A DNA stretch of 64,000 nt from the NCBI RefSeq assembly GCF_030867095.1, contig NC_081833.1, forward strand, positions 77,629,395-77,693,394, in the 5' to 3' direction. Of this stretch, positions 1 through 13,400 are shown in pieces. The DNA is from Alligator mississippiensis. Lineage: Eukaryota; Chordata; Crocodylia; Alligatoridae. Made by a program: the position numbers and the translations under genes. Position 1 is the first letter of the stretch, and every line of letters starts with the position of its first letter. The notes beneath the pieces were generated by a model. The model was given only the letters and a program-made list of their open reading frames with translations, was not told where the DNA came from and did no database searches.

Positions 1-3000
1 TTGGGGGGGGGCACTGTGGAATGTAGGTCCACAGCTGTGGGTTGATGTTCTCTGGCGCCACTGGGCATCACTGCGCCTGCCTGGTGCCAGGCTGGAAGCC
101 AGAGAGGGTGCTGATGTCACGTGCCTCAAAGGGCCCCTGCCCTCCCCTGAAGGCCCTGGTGTCCCCTCCTGTGCTGTGCTGCACCGTGCCGCTGCACCCT
201 GCTCTGCTCCTCGGCCAGGTCATCTCCTCCAGCTGCTGCTGGGGGCTGCTGCAGGCGCCTGCGGGAGATGACCACCCGCCTTCACTTTCACCTTCCCTGG
301 TGCCCGGCTGCATCTCCAGCCTGAAGCTTTGGGAGCTTTGCGGGAGCTGCTGTGTGATACAGCCTTTCTAAAATTAGCCTGCCCTTGCCTGGCTGTGCAG
401 TCACGTGGCCTGTGTTAAGTAGTCCAGCCCTGCTGAGTGGCTACGTAGCTGCTGCCCCCGTGTTGTCGTCTCAAAGAAGCCATAGGAGTTCCCAAGCATT
501 AGATACGTGGGTGCTTGGGCAGGCTGACGCAGCTGCTGTGACAGCAAGGCGGAGAGCCTGGCAGCTGTGCACAAGAACGGAGCTTGTGCAAAGTGTCTTC
601 CACTTGTTTGATGGGGATGGATGGGCTATAAAGGCACACATGCACTTTCTCCCTCTGCATGGCCAACTCTCTGTGTTGCATTGCAATTCCTTACATCAGA
701 TAAACCAAGACATTTAAACTGGACAGATGCAGGCCTGTATCATCACGGGTCATCTGATGATAGCCTCTGATTGCTACTCGGCTAAATGCTGGACCCGACT
801 CAGAATTTTTATTTCAGTTCAGGAGCCTTTAGAAACTCTATTTTTCAGCCGAATAGCGAGGCCTTGCTCTTCCTTTTGGTCCCAGCAGCACGAGTTTGGA
901 TGCTGCTCCTATTCTGGGTAAAGGGAAAAGAATGCAATTAAAGGTTGCATTATGGCGTGCAGACCCAAGGGGCAGAGTGAAGACATGACCAGCAGCCTGA
1001 ATTTGGCATTTCTGAATTAGATTTTCTTGTCTTTGTGGCTATTAATACTCAAGTTCTGGGGATTATAGAGATTCCTAAATCATAGCCTAATCACAAATGC
1101 CTGTTGTCTGCAGAGATTTTCACATCAAATGGACTGCTAACGTGCTAGGAAAGCTTGCGGTGAGATTGAGATGGCCAGTCTGTTTCCAGTAGCAGCAGTG
1201 AACAATAAATGCTCATTTCGTGACATCTGGTTTTTGGGCTGGCTGCGTAACTTTCCCTGTTGGCCCACAGCTCAGTTTTTGATGCGCCTTCATTTCCCGT
1301 CTGATCCCATGACCCCTCTCGTTGGACTGGGGTGTCACGGCCTGTGGATTCCTTGAGCTGTTGCAGATGGGTTTGAACCTTGTGCACTGGGTCCCATGTT
1401 GACCCTCACGCTTCTGACATGGTTCTGAGCAGTCCCTCTTTTACCTTGTTCCCACCTGAGCGCCGGGTTTCCAGAGGCTGGTTTTGAGTTCTCCAGCCAG
1501 GTCTCCTCAGCGCTTGCTTTCCACAGCTGCCCAGGTTCACACACGTGTTACTGCCACGTATGCTGGCAGGCGCGATCTCACTGTGTTCTCGGAGCCAAGC
1601 TCAGACTCCGAGTCTTTGCCTGAGGGCCTTGTATATCACTGAGCTGGGGAGCCGAAGCCAGGTGCTGACTGCAATGGCCAGTGGTCCAGGATAGCCCAGC
1701 TGGAGTGCTGGATAGCAAATGCTCTGATCTGGCCACAGTCAATTGACAACTAAAAATGTTTTACTCCAGAAACACAAGGAAGCTTCATTGCTTTGGTAGC
1801 AGAGGAGGCAGCAGAAGTGCCAAATTCATTATGAGTGAATGAGCCCAGGCCCTGGCCCCACGCAGAACAGCAAGTTGTTTGCTTGCGCCTGGGGGCTCCA
1901 AGAATCCTAATGCAGCTTCACAGATCTGAGCCAGTTTGTCTTTGTAACTTGCTGAGGAGCCGAGGTATTGTTGGGAGGAGAGTTCCCATTTCGCAGGAAG
2001 AGAGTAGAGGCAGGGAGAGACATGCGACATCTGTTCCTAGCTAGGGAGGCGCTAATACCCGTGGGTGTCCTGTCTGAGGATCAGCATCTTGCAGAGCAAA
2101 TGGGGCTTGTTGCAGCCGCGGCACATGAATTGCCCCGTGCTGGAGGGTGTCCTGGGCTGGGAGCAGGTCTCAGTCTAGAGGGCCATGGGGGCAGGGCCAA
2201 CCGGGCAGCGTGAGGGCGAAGGGGAGGCAGTGTGAAGAGATGGGTTGCCAGCGCGGCTCATGGGAGGATGGGCTGGGCAGGGCAGGGTGGTGGTGCGGGC
2301 GTGCAGCTTGGCTGCTGGGATTTGCATGGTGGCCTAATTGGAGGTTGTGGGGCTGCAGCTGAGACCTGTAGCGGTCTGTGGCCTGTCCCGCCTTGCAGGA
2401 GGCACCTCTCCCTCGTCCAGGGTGCAGTGCAGTCAGCCGGCTCAGGCTCGCCATGCCTGGCTGTCAGGAGGCTGTCTCCAGAGTCCTGCATTTGGTAACT
2501 CTCCCTGTGCCCTGATGGGGTTTGCTCCTGTCTACTCAAGGGAAGGGCTTCTTTCTCCTCACAGCTCCCTGCTCTCAGGGCATCTCCTTGCCTCCTCATC
2601 AGCTGAGTCTTCACACTCTGAGTCTCTCACCAGGAGACCTGTTTTCCATCCTTTCATCATTCTGGGTGCTCTTTACTGGAGCCCTCTCGGGGCAGGAGAG
2701 ACGCCTGGGGTTCTTGCCCAGGGGCCGTGATGCAGGCACAGGCCGTTCCTTAGGACCCCTCCCCAGGGCAGCTCCCAGTCCCTCGCTGCTGTTGCTGCCA
2801 TTTGAGTCCAGCTATCACTAATTACTTGTTCGCTTGCAGCTGGGGCTAGGGAAGTGGCTGATTGCGGGGAGGGGGGAGCATAGGTCTGTGCAGCGGAGTG
2901 TGGGGCTCAGACAGTGGTGCTGAGCACCTTCCACACCCCTATTTAGCAGCCCGAGTATCCCTGTTACCAGAGCACTGGGGGGGTCCAGACTGAGCCTGTA

Positions 3001-4281
3001 ATCTGTCTGGAGGGATAGATGCTTCCAGGAGCAGCGCTCTGCATGACCTAGGGCTGGGAGAGCTGCCTGCACCCGCAGAGAGGAGCACAAATCCTGACAC
3101 CCAGGTGCCCAGACCAGCCGGGATCTTGCAGAGCAGCCATATATGTATCGCACTACAGCTCATTATCTTGTGTCACCTTCAGAGCTCTGCAGAGCGTACA
3201 AGGCTCTAGAGAATCGCATCTGTCATGTCAGCCCGTGCAGGTGAAATGTTGTGCCATGCTCTGGTCCCATCCGAGTCATTTTCAGGCCCTTAGGAAGACT
3301 TGGCCCCGTCCTGCAAAAGGGGTCATAGAAAAAGATATGAAACCTCAGTGACTCCTGTGATTGCCAGGTACTGAGAGAGACGGGTGCAGAACTTGATTGC
3401 AAAGGGTGTTTAATTGTTCTAAAGTCCTAATCGTGTCAAGACACAAGTTACACCAGCTTTGCAGAAACGTGTCGGGGAACCAAGATTCACTGTTAAGATG
3501 CTGTGCAGTGTCTGGGAAATCTTTGATAATTTTTCCTCAAGCAGTGCTTCCCTCAAGCAATATGAATGCATTAGTATGTGGATAGTATTAGCATGGTATT
3601 TCAAGCAGGATGAATGCGTTAATATTGCATTGTCCTGTGTTTGCCCAGTGCTTCCCGGAGCAGGCACGCAGAGTTGAACAGCCACAGACAAAGGAAGCGA
3701 TGTGCTGTGTAAAATGCCATTGCAATACATCTCCTCGTGGCCCCAGCAGTTAGTGTGGATCCAGCGCCTCGCTGGATTGCTCCATCAGAAGGAGGCATTG
3801 CCAACACGCATCAGTTATTTCTTTGTGGTCTTGTTTGTTCACAGTCAGCGCACATGGCACCCTGCTTTCCTGTGTGGCAGGAATAGATGCTGGGAGGCAT
3901 TTCCTTGTTTGTGGCTTCCAAACCTGCCTCTCCAGCTGCTCCTCTTCCCCGAGGAGTTCTGGGCCTGCTCCCTCTGGGGCTGCTGTCTGTGCTCTGCCCC
4001 TCTCGCCCATGCAGACACGTGCAGCTGCAGCCTGTGTCTCTGCCTCTGTGTTTTAGTCAGTCCCCAAGGACATCCCACTTGCTGCCCTGGTATTCTCCTG
4101 CCTCGGGTAGTGGCTTGCATGACTTCAGCAATCTGACTCCCTAAAGGAGTTAAGTTGCATCTCCCACGTAGCCGACTGGAGAGTGGCCAGCCCCAGAGCC
4201 CGAGCTGCAGACATCCTGGCTCTGCTGGGGCAGGAAGTCTGTGGAAGACTGATGCTAACGTGCCTCTTCTCCCCTCCCCAG
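1..4281 (+). other. PHLPP2: PHLPP2 intron (upstream of the PH-domain exons)
   Basis: The first recognisable PHLPP2 exon begins at 4282 with the last two bases of a split glutamate codon, so this stretch is intron. I found no exon for the preceding Ras-association-like region, which must lie upstream of the window. No clear repeat or RNA gene was recognised. The open frames here are short and resemble no protein I know. Confidence 0.75.
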
Positions 4282-4472
4282 AAAAGCCATGTCAGGTGGA
4301 GCAGCTGGACCGGATCCTGCTCTCGGGCATCTACAGTGTGCGCAAGGGAAGGACCCAGCTGCACAAGTGGGCAGAGCGCCTGGTCATCCTCTGTGGCACC
4401 TGCCTCATCGTGTCCTCCGTGAAAGACAGCCACACGGGGAAGATGCACGTTCTGCCGCTTGTGGGAGGGAAG
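4282..4472 (+). CDS. PHLPP2: PHLPP2 exon, first half of PH domain
   Basis: The acceptor is a pyrimidine tract ending CCCCAG at 4281 and the donor is GTGAGG at 4473. It encodes [19 protein letters not shown] and onward to LPLVGGK, closely like the human PH-domain start. The exon begins with two bases of a split codon and ends in phase 0. Confidence 0.95.
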
Positions 4473-7400
4473 GTGAGGTGTGGTGTGCGGGCCAGTGGAA
4501 CAAGGAAACCACCAAGCTGGGGTGGCCCATGCCCAGACGGTCCTTGGGGCAGGAGGTCTACATACAGTTGCACAGGTTTCACAAGCCTGTGGCAGCAGCA
4601 GTAATGCTACTCTTCTGCAGTCAGCAGCATGAGCCGGCTCACCCCGTCCTGCCCCCGTGATCGCTGACTGGGAGCCTCCCTGCCAGGAGGCCTGGAAAGA
4701 TGCTTATCATCGCTGCCCAGCAAGCCCAACTTAGCCACTGCCCTTGGAGCAGAGCAGAGCCCCTTCTCCCACAGCCCCCCCACTTTGTCCCCCTGATCCC
4801 AGAGCTGCTGGGCTGTGATGCGGCTCCTTTCTCCCACTGCAGGTGGAGGAGGTGAAGCGCCGGCAGCACTCGCTTGCCTTCAGCTCCATGGGGGCACAAG
4901 CGCAAACATTCCACGTTTGCTTCAACACGCCAGCGGAGTGCCAGCGCTGGCTCCGGCAGGCTTCTGCGGTGAGGCCCGGGCTGCGGGGGGTTGAGCTGTG
5001 GGGCTCCAGGGTGAAAGGGAGGGCAGTTTGCAGAATGATGACCCAGACCTACTCCTGAAATTGCTGGGGGTGTGCCAGGATCACCTCCTGGCACCCCTGC
5101 ACAGGTCATCTCTGGGGACACTGGCTGAGCTGTTGTGTGCAGCCCTGAGCAGCTGGATGCTGCACGCCAGGGCTCTAGAGGCTGCTGCCTGTACGGCACC
5201 ACCGAGCCATCATCCTGCCCTGGTGCCCCATTGCAGCCAGTGCATGCTTTTCATAGACATTAGGCCTGGAAGGGACCTTGGAAGATCATTGAGTCCAGCC
5301 CCCTGCCCCAGGGGCAGGAAGTCAAGGGGCATGCTGCCAGCCTTCAGAGTTACTCCCAGGGCTGGCCTCTTCCCTTCGCAACAGCGACCCACAAACGACC
5401 CTGCCCTCACTACCTCTGCCAGAGTGGTACACAGAGCTGGCATGAAGCTGCTCTGGGGCACAGAGTGAGTCGGCATGGCCAGCCCACGAGCTGCAGAGGC
5501 TGGTCAGTCCCGCCACCTCGTTCCACATTAGACCACTTGGACAGGAGTGGCCTCTGTGCTAAAGGCTGGTTTCATGTGGAACGCCTGGTATCAGCTGTGG
5601 CCAGGAACGGGTTCTGGGCTGGGTGGAGCAGTGGTCGGGGCAGTGGCGCAGTTCCCATGTGCCAGCTCAGTCTGTGGACAGCAGCAGTGTCTGCATGGGG
5701 TGGGGCCATCTCCCAGCATTGCACAGCTGCTTTGCCAGCATCTAGTGTCCTGTTCTGTAGGCCACAGCTTCCCTGTGCCCAATGGGCATCCAGGGCTCCT
5801 GGCACTGCCTGGGCCAGTCTCAATGGCAGTGGTGCTGCTGAAGCGCAGCTCGTGGGGTCCCTGCATGCATTGTCTCTGCTAAGGATGCTGCCATGTTACG
5901 AACTACCTGCAGAGCAGTGCAGAGACCCCTGGGCACAGTGCTGCTGCCTGAGGCCTCCATGGGCTTGCTGTGGGGTCTGGCCTGTTCAGCCATTCAGACC
6001 TGGTCCAGTCTCTTCCTGACCTTCTGTTATCCTCTCAGCTTCATCTTCCTTCCAGCGCTTTGGCCCTTCACAGTCGTGTCTCAGGCTCTTGCTGCTGTCA
6101 GCTTTCGCAGCCAGAGCTGTCCCCACCAAGGGTTCTTCCCGGTCAGTGCTTGGGGACTGTGGAGAATCCTCTGACGCTCTGGAGCACACTTACTCCAAGC
6201 AGGGTTTCTAGCTTGGTCCCCTGGAAGGACCAGCTTTGTCACCATGCACACATAGGTTGGCCACCAGCCCGTCCTGCCCAGATGCAGGGGAATGCATCAC
6301 AGTCTGAGGGCAGCCAGCTGCCATAAAACTAGGCCGGCTGTAGAGCCCAGAACAAAGCATCCGAGGTCTGAGGACGGAAGATCGTGGCCATAGAAATTAC
6401 TTCAGAGGAGGCCCAGTTTTGCAGAGCCTGGGTCAGTGCAGAAATGTTGCAAAGCCTCCTTGGGTAGGTCTTTTCCAGCTTGATGAAAGTGATGTGCGAG
6501 TGCCCAAAGCAAGGGAAACCCTCAAACCCTGCCCAAAGCTGCTGAGCTCTGCAGCATCGCCAGGGACTGCTGCTGTCAGCCCGTCTGGTCTGGAACGTGC
6601 CCCTGCGCTTCACTGCACTGCACTGCACTGCAGGGCAGCAGTTGGAGCCAAGAGTCAGTTGATGTCCTTGCTAAGCTGCATCCCTCCTGCTGTTCATTGT
6701 GGCTGGCAGCTGGGGCCAAAACGCGCATGCAGCTCATACAAGGCAGCCCCTTTCTCTTTCCACCACCACCAGTCAGGGATGAGAGCAGTAACAAGCAGGC
6801 CGGGGTTGTATGCAGTGCAGTTAAAAACCACTTTCCTGTGCGGGCCCTGCCCACCCCTGGCAGAGACCAGGATCCTGTTGCTGCGCTGTGCTGTCAGCCC
6901 CCAGCGTGTCCTGGCCTTGCAGTTTACTCTTGACTTCTTGATTTGGTCACAGAAAAGACGGTGCAGGCTGAACTTGGTCCTTGCCTTCCAGGTTGTGTCT
7001 CAGCGCCTGAGCACTGTGGACCTCTCATGTTACAGCCTGGAGGAGGTCCCTGAGCATCTCTTCTACAGCCAAGACATCACCTACCTCAACTTGCGACACA
7101 ACTTCATGCGCCCAAGCGGCTCGGGGGGGCTGGACTCACTCTGCAGGTCTGTGCTGACCTGGTTCCATTGCACTGGGGCTGCTGGGTTACACTGGGGGCA
7201 AGGGGGCGGGAGCATGCAGAGCGGACAGGAGTCACCCTGGTCCCTGTGGCTCCTGCCCACTGGGAGGAGGGTGGCCTTTGAGAGGTGCTAGCTGCTGGAG
7301 ACTGGGGAGTCTGAGTCATGCCCAGCAGCGTGCCAGTGGGCTTGCACAGAGCTGTGCCTTGCGACTTGATGTTGCACAGACAGATGCCATGGTGATTGTG

Positions 7401-10400
7401 AGGCCCTTGGCTAAACAGTTGGGTAGCACCATTTGCTGCAAGAGCAGCAGCCAAGAGGAGCCCAGTGCAGCAGTCATGCTGAGAGGCTTGTGTGTAGGGG
7501 CGTGAGGCTGAAGCACCTGTTCCAACGAGACTGCAGAGCTGGCCCATGCCTAGGGCAGCAACACTGCAGAGACTCTGGCTGTGCTTTGGGCAGCCAGTGC
7601 ACGGGGGAGCAAGAGGCTTGGGACCAGGTGGACAGCAAGCTCCGATCTGCAGACAGTGACAGCAGGGGTGCATGACCGTGAGCAGGACAGGCTTGGAACA
7701 GATTAGGATGCAGTGAAGCAGGGAGCAGACAGACGAGGGGTTCCTGGATTCCCCAGAGAGCTGGAAGGTCTGCAGCAGCATGGTTAGATGGCTGCAGTCT
7801 GCAAGGCCTTGCTGCCTTTGGGGGAGAAGTGAGAACAGGACATGCCTGTCTATTCAAACAAAGCAAAGGGTGGAAACGGACGTTGCCTTAAAACATAAAA
7901 ACGTTTTATGGCAGCACAAAGGCCAGCAAACACGTCTGTGCTCTTGTCACATCACAGATGCCCAAAATGAGCTGCAGCAAGGTGGTGTCGATCTGTGCTG
8001 CCTCATTGCAGCTGACATCTGTTAGGCTTATGGCAGGAGAGCGCGGCCAGGTTGGTACTGCCTGTGTTTTCCAGCTGCCGCAGCCAGGCACTCCTGGGGC
8101 TGCTTGGGCCTGATCCTGCATGCCCTGACAACACCCATTTGGGATTCCCCAGGTACCCATGAGCACTCTGGTACGGTCCCAGGCTGGGACCACCAGCAGC
8201 AGATTGGCAGCCCCAGGACTGCTCTGGAGTGTCAGGCTTGGTCTGGGGCAGTCCTGAGCGCATCTCTGAGCAGGACAGCTGGAGTCTCTGGGATGCATCT
8301 GTCAGCAGGGAAGCCCCTCCTGTCCTTGGTCACAGAGAAGCATCCTGGAGATTTCCAGGACATGTCTGTAAGCCAGAAATGCACTACCCATTGCCCTGCA
8401 AGTTCAGCGGGTGACAGGCGATGCGCGTTTCGGCCAGCGAGGCGAATCTGCTGAGGTGAGACCCATCCCAGCGCCACTGATCCGCTTCATTTGGCAACGT
8501 CTGCTTCTAGCCTGAGATGCTCAGGAAGGTTGCTGATCCTCTCTCTCACATGGAGGATGAGAGATGGGAAGTGGCTTGGTTGCAGCACCTCTTCCAGGGA
8601 GGTCAGCTTTGCCCAGAGGGCAGCTGCAGAGAGCCTCTGCCCCTCCCCACAGGGGGTAGATGGCAGAGGCAGTTTCTGTGGTTGGCCACGCTTGAGACAT
8701 GGAGCTGCTGCCATGAGCTTCCTTCTCACCTCTCTGCAGGTGTGCAGGGCCTAGCAGCCAGGTGCCTTGTCACAAGGCAGCTTTGCTGTTGGTATTCACG
8801 CAGGGCTTAGAGCCGCGCTGTCCAGGCAGACTTGTCCCACTGCCCAGGGCTGTGAATGGCAGAGGCCCTCTGAAGAGCAAGAAGTGGAGGTTGCTTGTCT
8901 GGAGCAGAAGCTGTCTCAGATGAGGGACCATCTCTCCCTCCTCAGAGGTCAACTTAGCCATTTGCCAGGGTCTCCCTGTGGGGACATGGCCTCAGCAGTG
9001 GCTGTCTTGGTATTGTAGCCCCGTCAAGCCTTGGAGGTTTCTTGTGCTGCATGTGCACCAAATGTGCCGCGCCCCCACCCCCAGCGCCAATGCCTTGGCC
9101 CATTTCCCAGATCGCTAGGTCTCCTGTCAGTGCCGTGTGGCCAGGCCATTCTGTTCCAGTCCCTGCTCCACCCTTGCAGTTATTCGAAGGTAGGCTCAGT
9201 GAAGTGAAGACACCAATACCCCCAGCACCCTCTGGGTGCCTATCTCTGCCATGGTGCAGACAGAGCAGTGCCTGTTTGCTCTTGCTTTTCAGGAAGGGTC
9301 TGCGGTGCTCTGATGCTTTTGTCAGCAGTAACTTACTGTGCATCTGGGCTCAGCCTGGTGCTGGAGCCACCGGGCTGGAGGGGAGGGGAACGTGTGTTGC
9401 AGAGCTCTCCTGCTTGCCCTGGTGCACACATAATCGTCGTAGCCCACGCGTGTAACTCGTGCTCTTGCTGCGTAGGTTTTCTCAACTGAGGGGCCTGAAC
9501 CTGTCTCAGAACCGGCTGAGGGAGTTTCCCACATCGCTGTGCGAGATCCCCACGCTGATGGAGCTCAACCTGTCCTGCAATGGGCTCCATGACCTGCCCA
9601 GCCAGGTCAGCAAGCTGCTGAAGTGAGTATGTCCCCTTTGTGTTCACAGACCCCGTGGTTTGGGTACAGGTGTGGCCCATGGGGTGGGTCCTCATGTCCC
9701 ATGACCCCTCTGAGAGGTCCCCATCTTCACCACTCATTCACATCGATGCATCTCAGGAGGAAATGGTGGCAGCCTGAGAGCCAGGTGTGCCAATTCTCTT
9801 GCTGTCAGTGGCAAATGGAGTGCAGATAAAGGTGGTCGGCAAGGGCCTTGTTGCACGCGGATCAGATGGGGGCAACTTGAGCAGCTTCCCACTAGCAGCG
9901 GCTGCTGCTCACCGATGGAGCTGCGCTTCAGCAGATTATGGTTTGGACAGGGCTGATCCTGGCTCAGGCTGGGGCGTGGCCTAGATGACCTCTGGAGGTC
10001 CCTTCCAGCCCCACTTCTCTTGAGTCTATAGCCCCGAGCTGCACATATAACATGCTGCCCTTCTCAGGCTGTGGTTGTTGCAGCTCACAGCATATGGAGT
10101 CCGTTTCAAGTGTGAACACACACTGATTTAGCAAAACAAACCTAGGGTAGGCTTTGCCCGCAGGAGGGCACAGTCCAAGGACGCAGAATAGGAGCGATGC
10201 TGCTTGCTCCGTTTTTGCAGAGGCTGTGCATCCTTATAGCCACACATTGATAGTGGTTCTGCAGTGTTTCTCAAGGAGTATAGGATGTTATCTTTCATGC
10301 TGACACTGTTTCCTTAATGGTCTCTTGTCTTTATTGACTTGAATTTGGCCTGCAGCAACTTCTTGCCAAGGCCGGGTCAATGGTTCTGTCAGCATCCAGG

Positions 10401-13400
10401 TCCTGTGTGTCTGCTTAGATGAGAAGCACAGCACTGCTCAAGCACAACGTGCAGAAAGAGCCACTTGGTTGAAAAATCGGAGACCTTGCACAGCAGAGCA
10501 TGGGTTCAGTGGGCAGGTGCTAGCTCACGCTTGCTTTGCCCTTCACTTCCATCATAAATGCAGCTGGGGGCTATGTCCAGCACACTGTCGGTACCACACA
10601 TGTCCAAGGATTTAGGATTCCATAGAGGATCCCGCACTGCGCTGGTTTAGAAGCAATATGGGACCATCATAATGATGCCTACTCTCAGTAGAGCACAGAG
10701 CAAAGGTCGCCTGTGTTTTAACTTGGCGTCTCCTCCGTTGATTGTTTCACTGTGAGATCCTTTATTTGGGTGGACCTGATCCAGTCTTCAAATGGGACCT
10801 CCTGACTGTTGGTCTGTCAGGAAACAAGATGTTCCCTCCTGCGGGAATGCCTGTGAAACCCTTCTGAGGGGCCTGCCCCACGCGCCTGCAGGGTCTGTGG
10901 GAGTGATCCTCTTCCTTGTCCAGCTTTGTTGGGTGCTCAGGGGCTTGCAGGAAGATGTCTGTGCCAGGCTGCTATCCATTTTGCTAGAAATGCATCGGTG
11001 CCAACGTGCTAAGGGCTGCCACGGAGCTTGGACTTGCTCCCTGGGCATCCTCGCAAAGAGGTCGCTGTAGCCAGGCTGGCTGCACTGCCAGGCATGCACG
11101 GAGCAGGTGTATGTGGGTGAGTGGGGCCGGCGTGTGGTGGCTTTCTGCTTAGTCTTCTCCGTGGCTTCCCTGGCCTCCTTGGAGAAGACAGTTCCCTTTG
11201 TAAAAGCCTGTCCGCTTTGTAGCATGGGCACTATACAGTGGTGTGGGACACCGTGCATTGCTGTGGGGCTAGTGCTTGCATTGTACCTGCTGTCCCTGGG
11301 TTAGCTGACTGGCTGGCGATAGCGGTTGTGTCTCTGTTGTGTTTTTAATGGCTGTCACAGGGGCTCAAGCGCTGGGGACTCTTAGGCTATAGAAATCCAA
11401 GGGAGTAAGTGTGTGCCATGTGCTCACAGTGAGCCAGTGTGATAGTGCTTCAGTTATATTTGCTGCCACTGATTTGGGGAACTGGTAGCTCCCAATCTAC
11501 CTGCAGCTCAGTCCAGTACTTTGCAACCTGCCAGTTTAGACCCCAGACTCCTTACGTGAGCAGCAAGGAGTGAGAAATGTCAGAACTGCCTGGCAGAGCT
11601 CCCTGTGCCATCCTTGGCGAATGTGCCCTATGGCATCGCTGTAAGTGCAGCCTGCAGACAGGAGCCCCATGCTCAAAACTCCCTGTCTCTGCCAGTGACA
11701 GCTCATCCAGCGCAGATCTCAGCATGCCTTGCATCTGCTAAATGTGGAACCTGGCTCGCTCCCACCCCTGAGCCCTCTCCATCCCTTGTCTGTGCAGTCT
11801 TCAGACCTTTGTTCTCGATGGGAATTGCCTCATGACCCTGCCAGATGAGCTTGGATGCCTGCAGCAGCTCAGCACCCTGGGGCTCTCCTTCAATGACTTC
11901 CACGATATGCCAGCCGTCTGTGAGAAACTCCTCGCCTTGGACAAGCTGGCCATGGCGGGGAACCAGCTGGAGACCCTAGACTTGGGTGCACTGAACAGAA
12001 TGAGCCACATCAAACATGTGGATCTGAGGTGAGCTGCTGGCAGGTGCCCTGCAGGAGGGCTGTGCAGTGCTCTGGCCCTGCTTAGGGGTGTGAAGGGCCC
12101 TAGAGAGCCAGGCTGACTGCGCCAAGCCAAGGCCACAGAGCAGTGGTCAGGACTCGGGGGGAGGGGAGGGTCTGAACCACTGCTCCGGTGCCCCCTGAGC
12201 AGGGAGCGCGCTGGACTCGCCTCAGGGTGGCTGTTGCTGAGATTCCCAGCCACAGGCTGCGAGGGCTATGCTCCATCCCAGGACGTGTGGCAAGGGCCTT
12301 CCCTGGACGCATGGCTGTACAGGACGGGTCTGACTGCCAGGCTCAGGCTCTGGACTGTCTTCTCTTAGCTTGTGGGCAGCTGCCCTGCAGGGTCCCAAGC
12401 GTTACTCGTGTAGAACCGGCCACGCAGCGGTGAACACTGCACGTTGGGCCCTGGGCCTGCTAGTGCCTGCCCCCGCCCACAAACCCCTGACTCCCCCTGG
12501 CCTCTCCTGCCCTGGGCTGGTCTCCAAGCACCTGCTCCTAGGCCTAGGTGTCAAGTGGTCCCTCTCCCTACTTCCCTTTCCACTGCCTTCGGTGTCTCCT
12601 TCCCTGACCTGTGGACCCTGAACGCTTAGACTGAACCAGCTGAAGGGGGCATCTGCTGACAGCCTGGAGGGGAACAAGTCTGTGACCCACTTGGATGTGC
12701 GGGACAACCAGCTGGCAGAGCTGGACCTGAGCACCCTGGGCAGCTTGGAGCAGCTGCACTGCGAGCGGAACCGTCTTCAGGAGCTGACGCTGAGCGGCTT
12801 CTCCCTGCGGGCCCTCTACGCCAGCCACAACCGTACGTCTGCTCTGCCCTCCCCCTGCAGGCACAGACCTGCTGCTGGGCACTGCCGGCTGGGGGCCGTG
12901 GGCCAGGCAGGCGGGGAAGGCGTGGTGGGTCAGACCCTGGGTGCTTGGAGCTCCTTGCACAGCTCTAGGTGGTGTGAGCTCCTGCAGTTCATGTAATGTC
13001 ACACGCGGTGGCTGCCTCGTGGGGCATAAAGCTGGGTCCTGTCGCAGCATCTAGCCTCATGAGGGACAGTTTGTGGCATCTACCCACAGCTGCCTTGGGT
13101 CCATGCAGGCATGCTTCTCAGTGGGAGGCCTACCCCCAGCTCACCCCCAAGTGCTGCTGCTGTAGGAACAGGAGCCCCCAGGTGCACATTGACAATACCC
13201 AAGGAGGGGCATGGCACGGCCTGGCTTTGTCCCCAGGCCTGCTCCCCTCAGCACCGCTCTCATGGTTGCCTGTTTCATTGATCAGGTCTGACCACAGTCA
13301 GTGTTTACCCGGTGCCAGGCCAGCTGACCTGCCTCGAGCTCTCCCGGTAAGTAGCTGCCGCCGTCGGGCACAGCGCTGAATCCTGGGCTGCTGGGAGAAC

